Part shown: one piece after another, positions 12,723 through 12,726 of the stretch | How positions within the stretch are numbered: position 1 is the first letter of the stretch | How the letters are laid out: each line of letters starts with the position of its first letter | Origin: Bacilli bacterium | GTDB taxonomy: Bacteria > Bacillota_I > Bacilli_A > RF39 > UBA660 | DNA length: 12,726 nucleotides | NCBI GenBank assembly: GCA_900772445.1 | Contig: CAAHEL010000101.1 | Location: forward strand, 1 to 12,726 | Reading direction: 5' to 3' | Translations under genes and position numbers: made by a program | Notes under the pieces: generated by a model | What the model saw: the letters and a program-made list of their open reading frames with translations, nothing else | Told to the model about the DNA's origin: nothing | Databases searched by the model: none

Positions 12723-12726
12723 ATCA

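Noticed and set aside
1..12726. Recoded TGA (Mycoplasma-type genetic code)
   Set aside because: Trp residues are encoded by TGG, spoIVFA ends with TGA at an ATGA overlap, and no gene needs TGA read through.
1..12726. CRISPR array, insertion sequence or prophage
   Set aside because: No spaced direct repeats, no transposase or phage structural gene and no terminal inverted repeats were seen; the only mobile-type trace is the small nuclease fragment.

Overview
The window is a gene-dense, very AT-rich stretch of a low-GC Bacillota genome, most likely an uncultured member of the Bacilli near Erysipelotrichales, RF39 or Haloplasma-type lineages. The lineage markers are an L21-Prp-L27 operon whose L27 carries a cleavable N-terminal extension, a SpoIVFA/SpoIVFB pair placed directly upstream of it as in Bacillus subtilis, a YlbJ homologue, a SepM/YlbL-type protease and strong AGGAGG ribosome binding sites. 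TGG is used for Trp and TGA ends at least one clear gene, so this is not a Mycoplasma-type code. The exact taxon is inference.

Layout. 15-1840 (minus): an anchored NlpC/P60 cell-wall hydrolase and a sugar-phosphate nucleotidyltransferase, each with its own promoter. 1894-2064: tRNA-Leu(CAA) with terminator. 2103-3593 (minus): a two-gene unit of PgeF/YlmD and a FabG-like dehydrogenase. 3712-3864 (plus): an unlisted 50-residue YjcZ-like membrane miniprotein with its own terminator. 3910-4153 (plus): a two-tRNA operon, probably tRNA-Ile2(CAU) and tRNA-Leu(UAG). 4212-4334: a decayed fragment of a DUF1016/YhcG-family nuclease gene. 4379-5853: a zinc-ribbon-like unknown protein and a sporulation-type sigma factor, expressed from back-to-back promoters. 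5887-6264: a three-helix membrane protein of unknown function.

6277-8665 (minus): spoIVFA-spoIVFB, then a promoter embedded in the end of spoIVFB, an L21 leader RNA, and rplU-prp-rpmA. 8709-9689 (minus): YlbL/SepM-like protease. 9750-10679 (plus): YlbJ. 10665-12614 (minus): UvrB, whose 3' end overlaps that of ylbJ. No stretch longer than about 260 bases lacks a gene.

The main theme is a scattered sporulation-related set: SpoIVFA and SpoIVFB, YlbJ, a sigma-E/K-like factor and a YjcZ-like miniprotein, all interleaved with housekeeping genes. The sigma factor lacks the hydrophobic pro-sequence that would make it a SpoIVFB or SpoIIGA substrate. I found no convincing wholly new multi-gene system. 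The best leads are the nuclease remnant beside the tRNA operon, the unknown gene sharing a control region with the sigma factor, and two membrane-protein genes that look leaderless.
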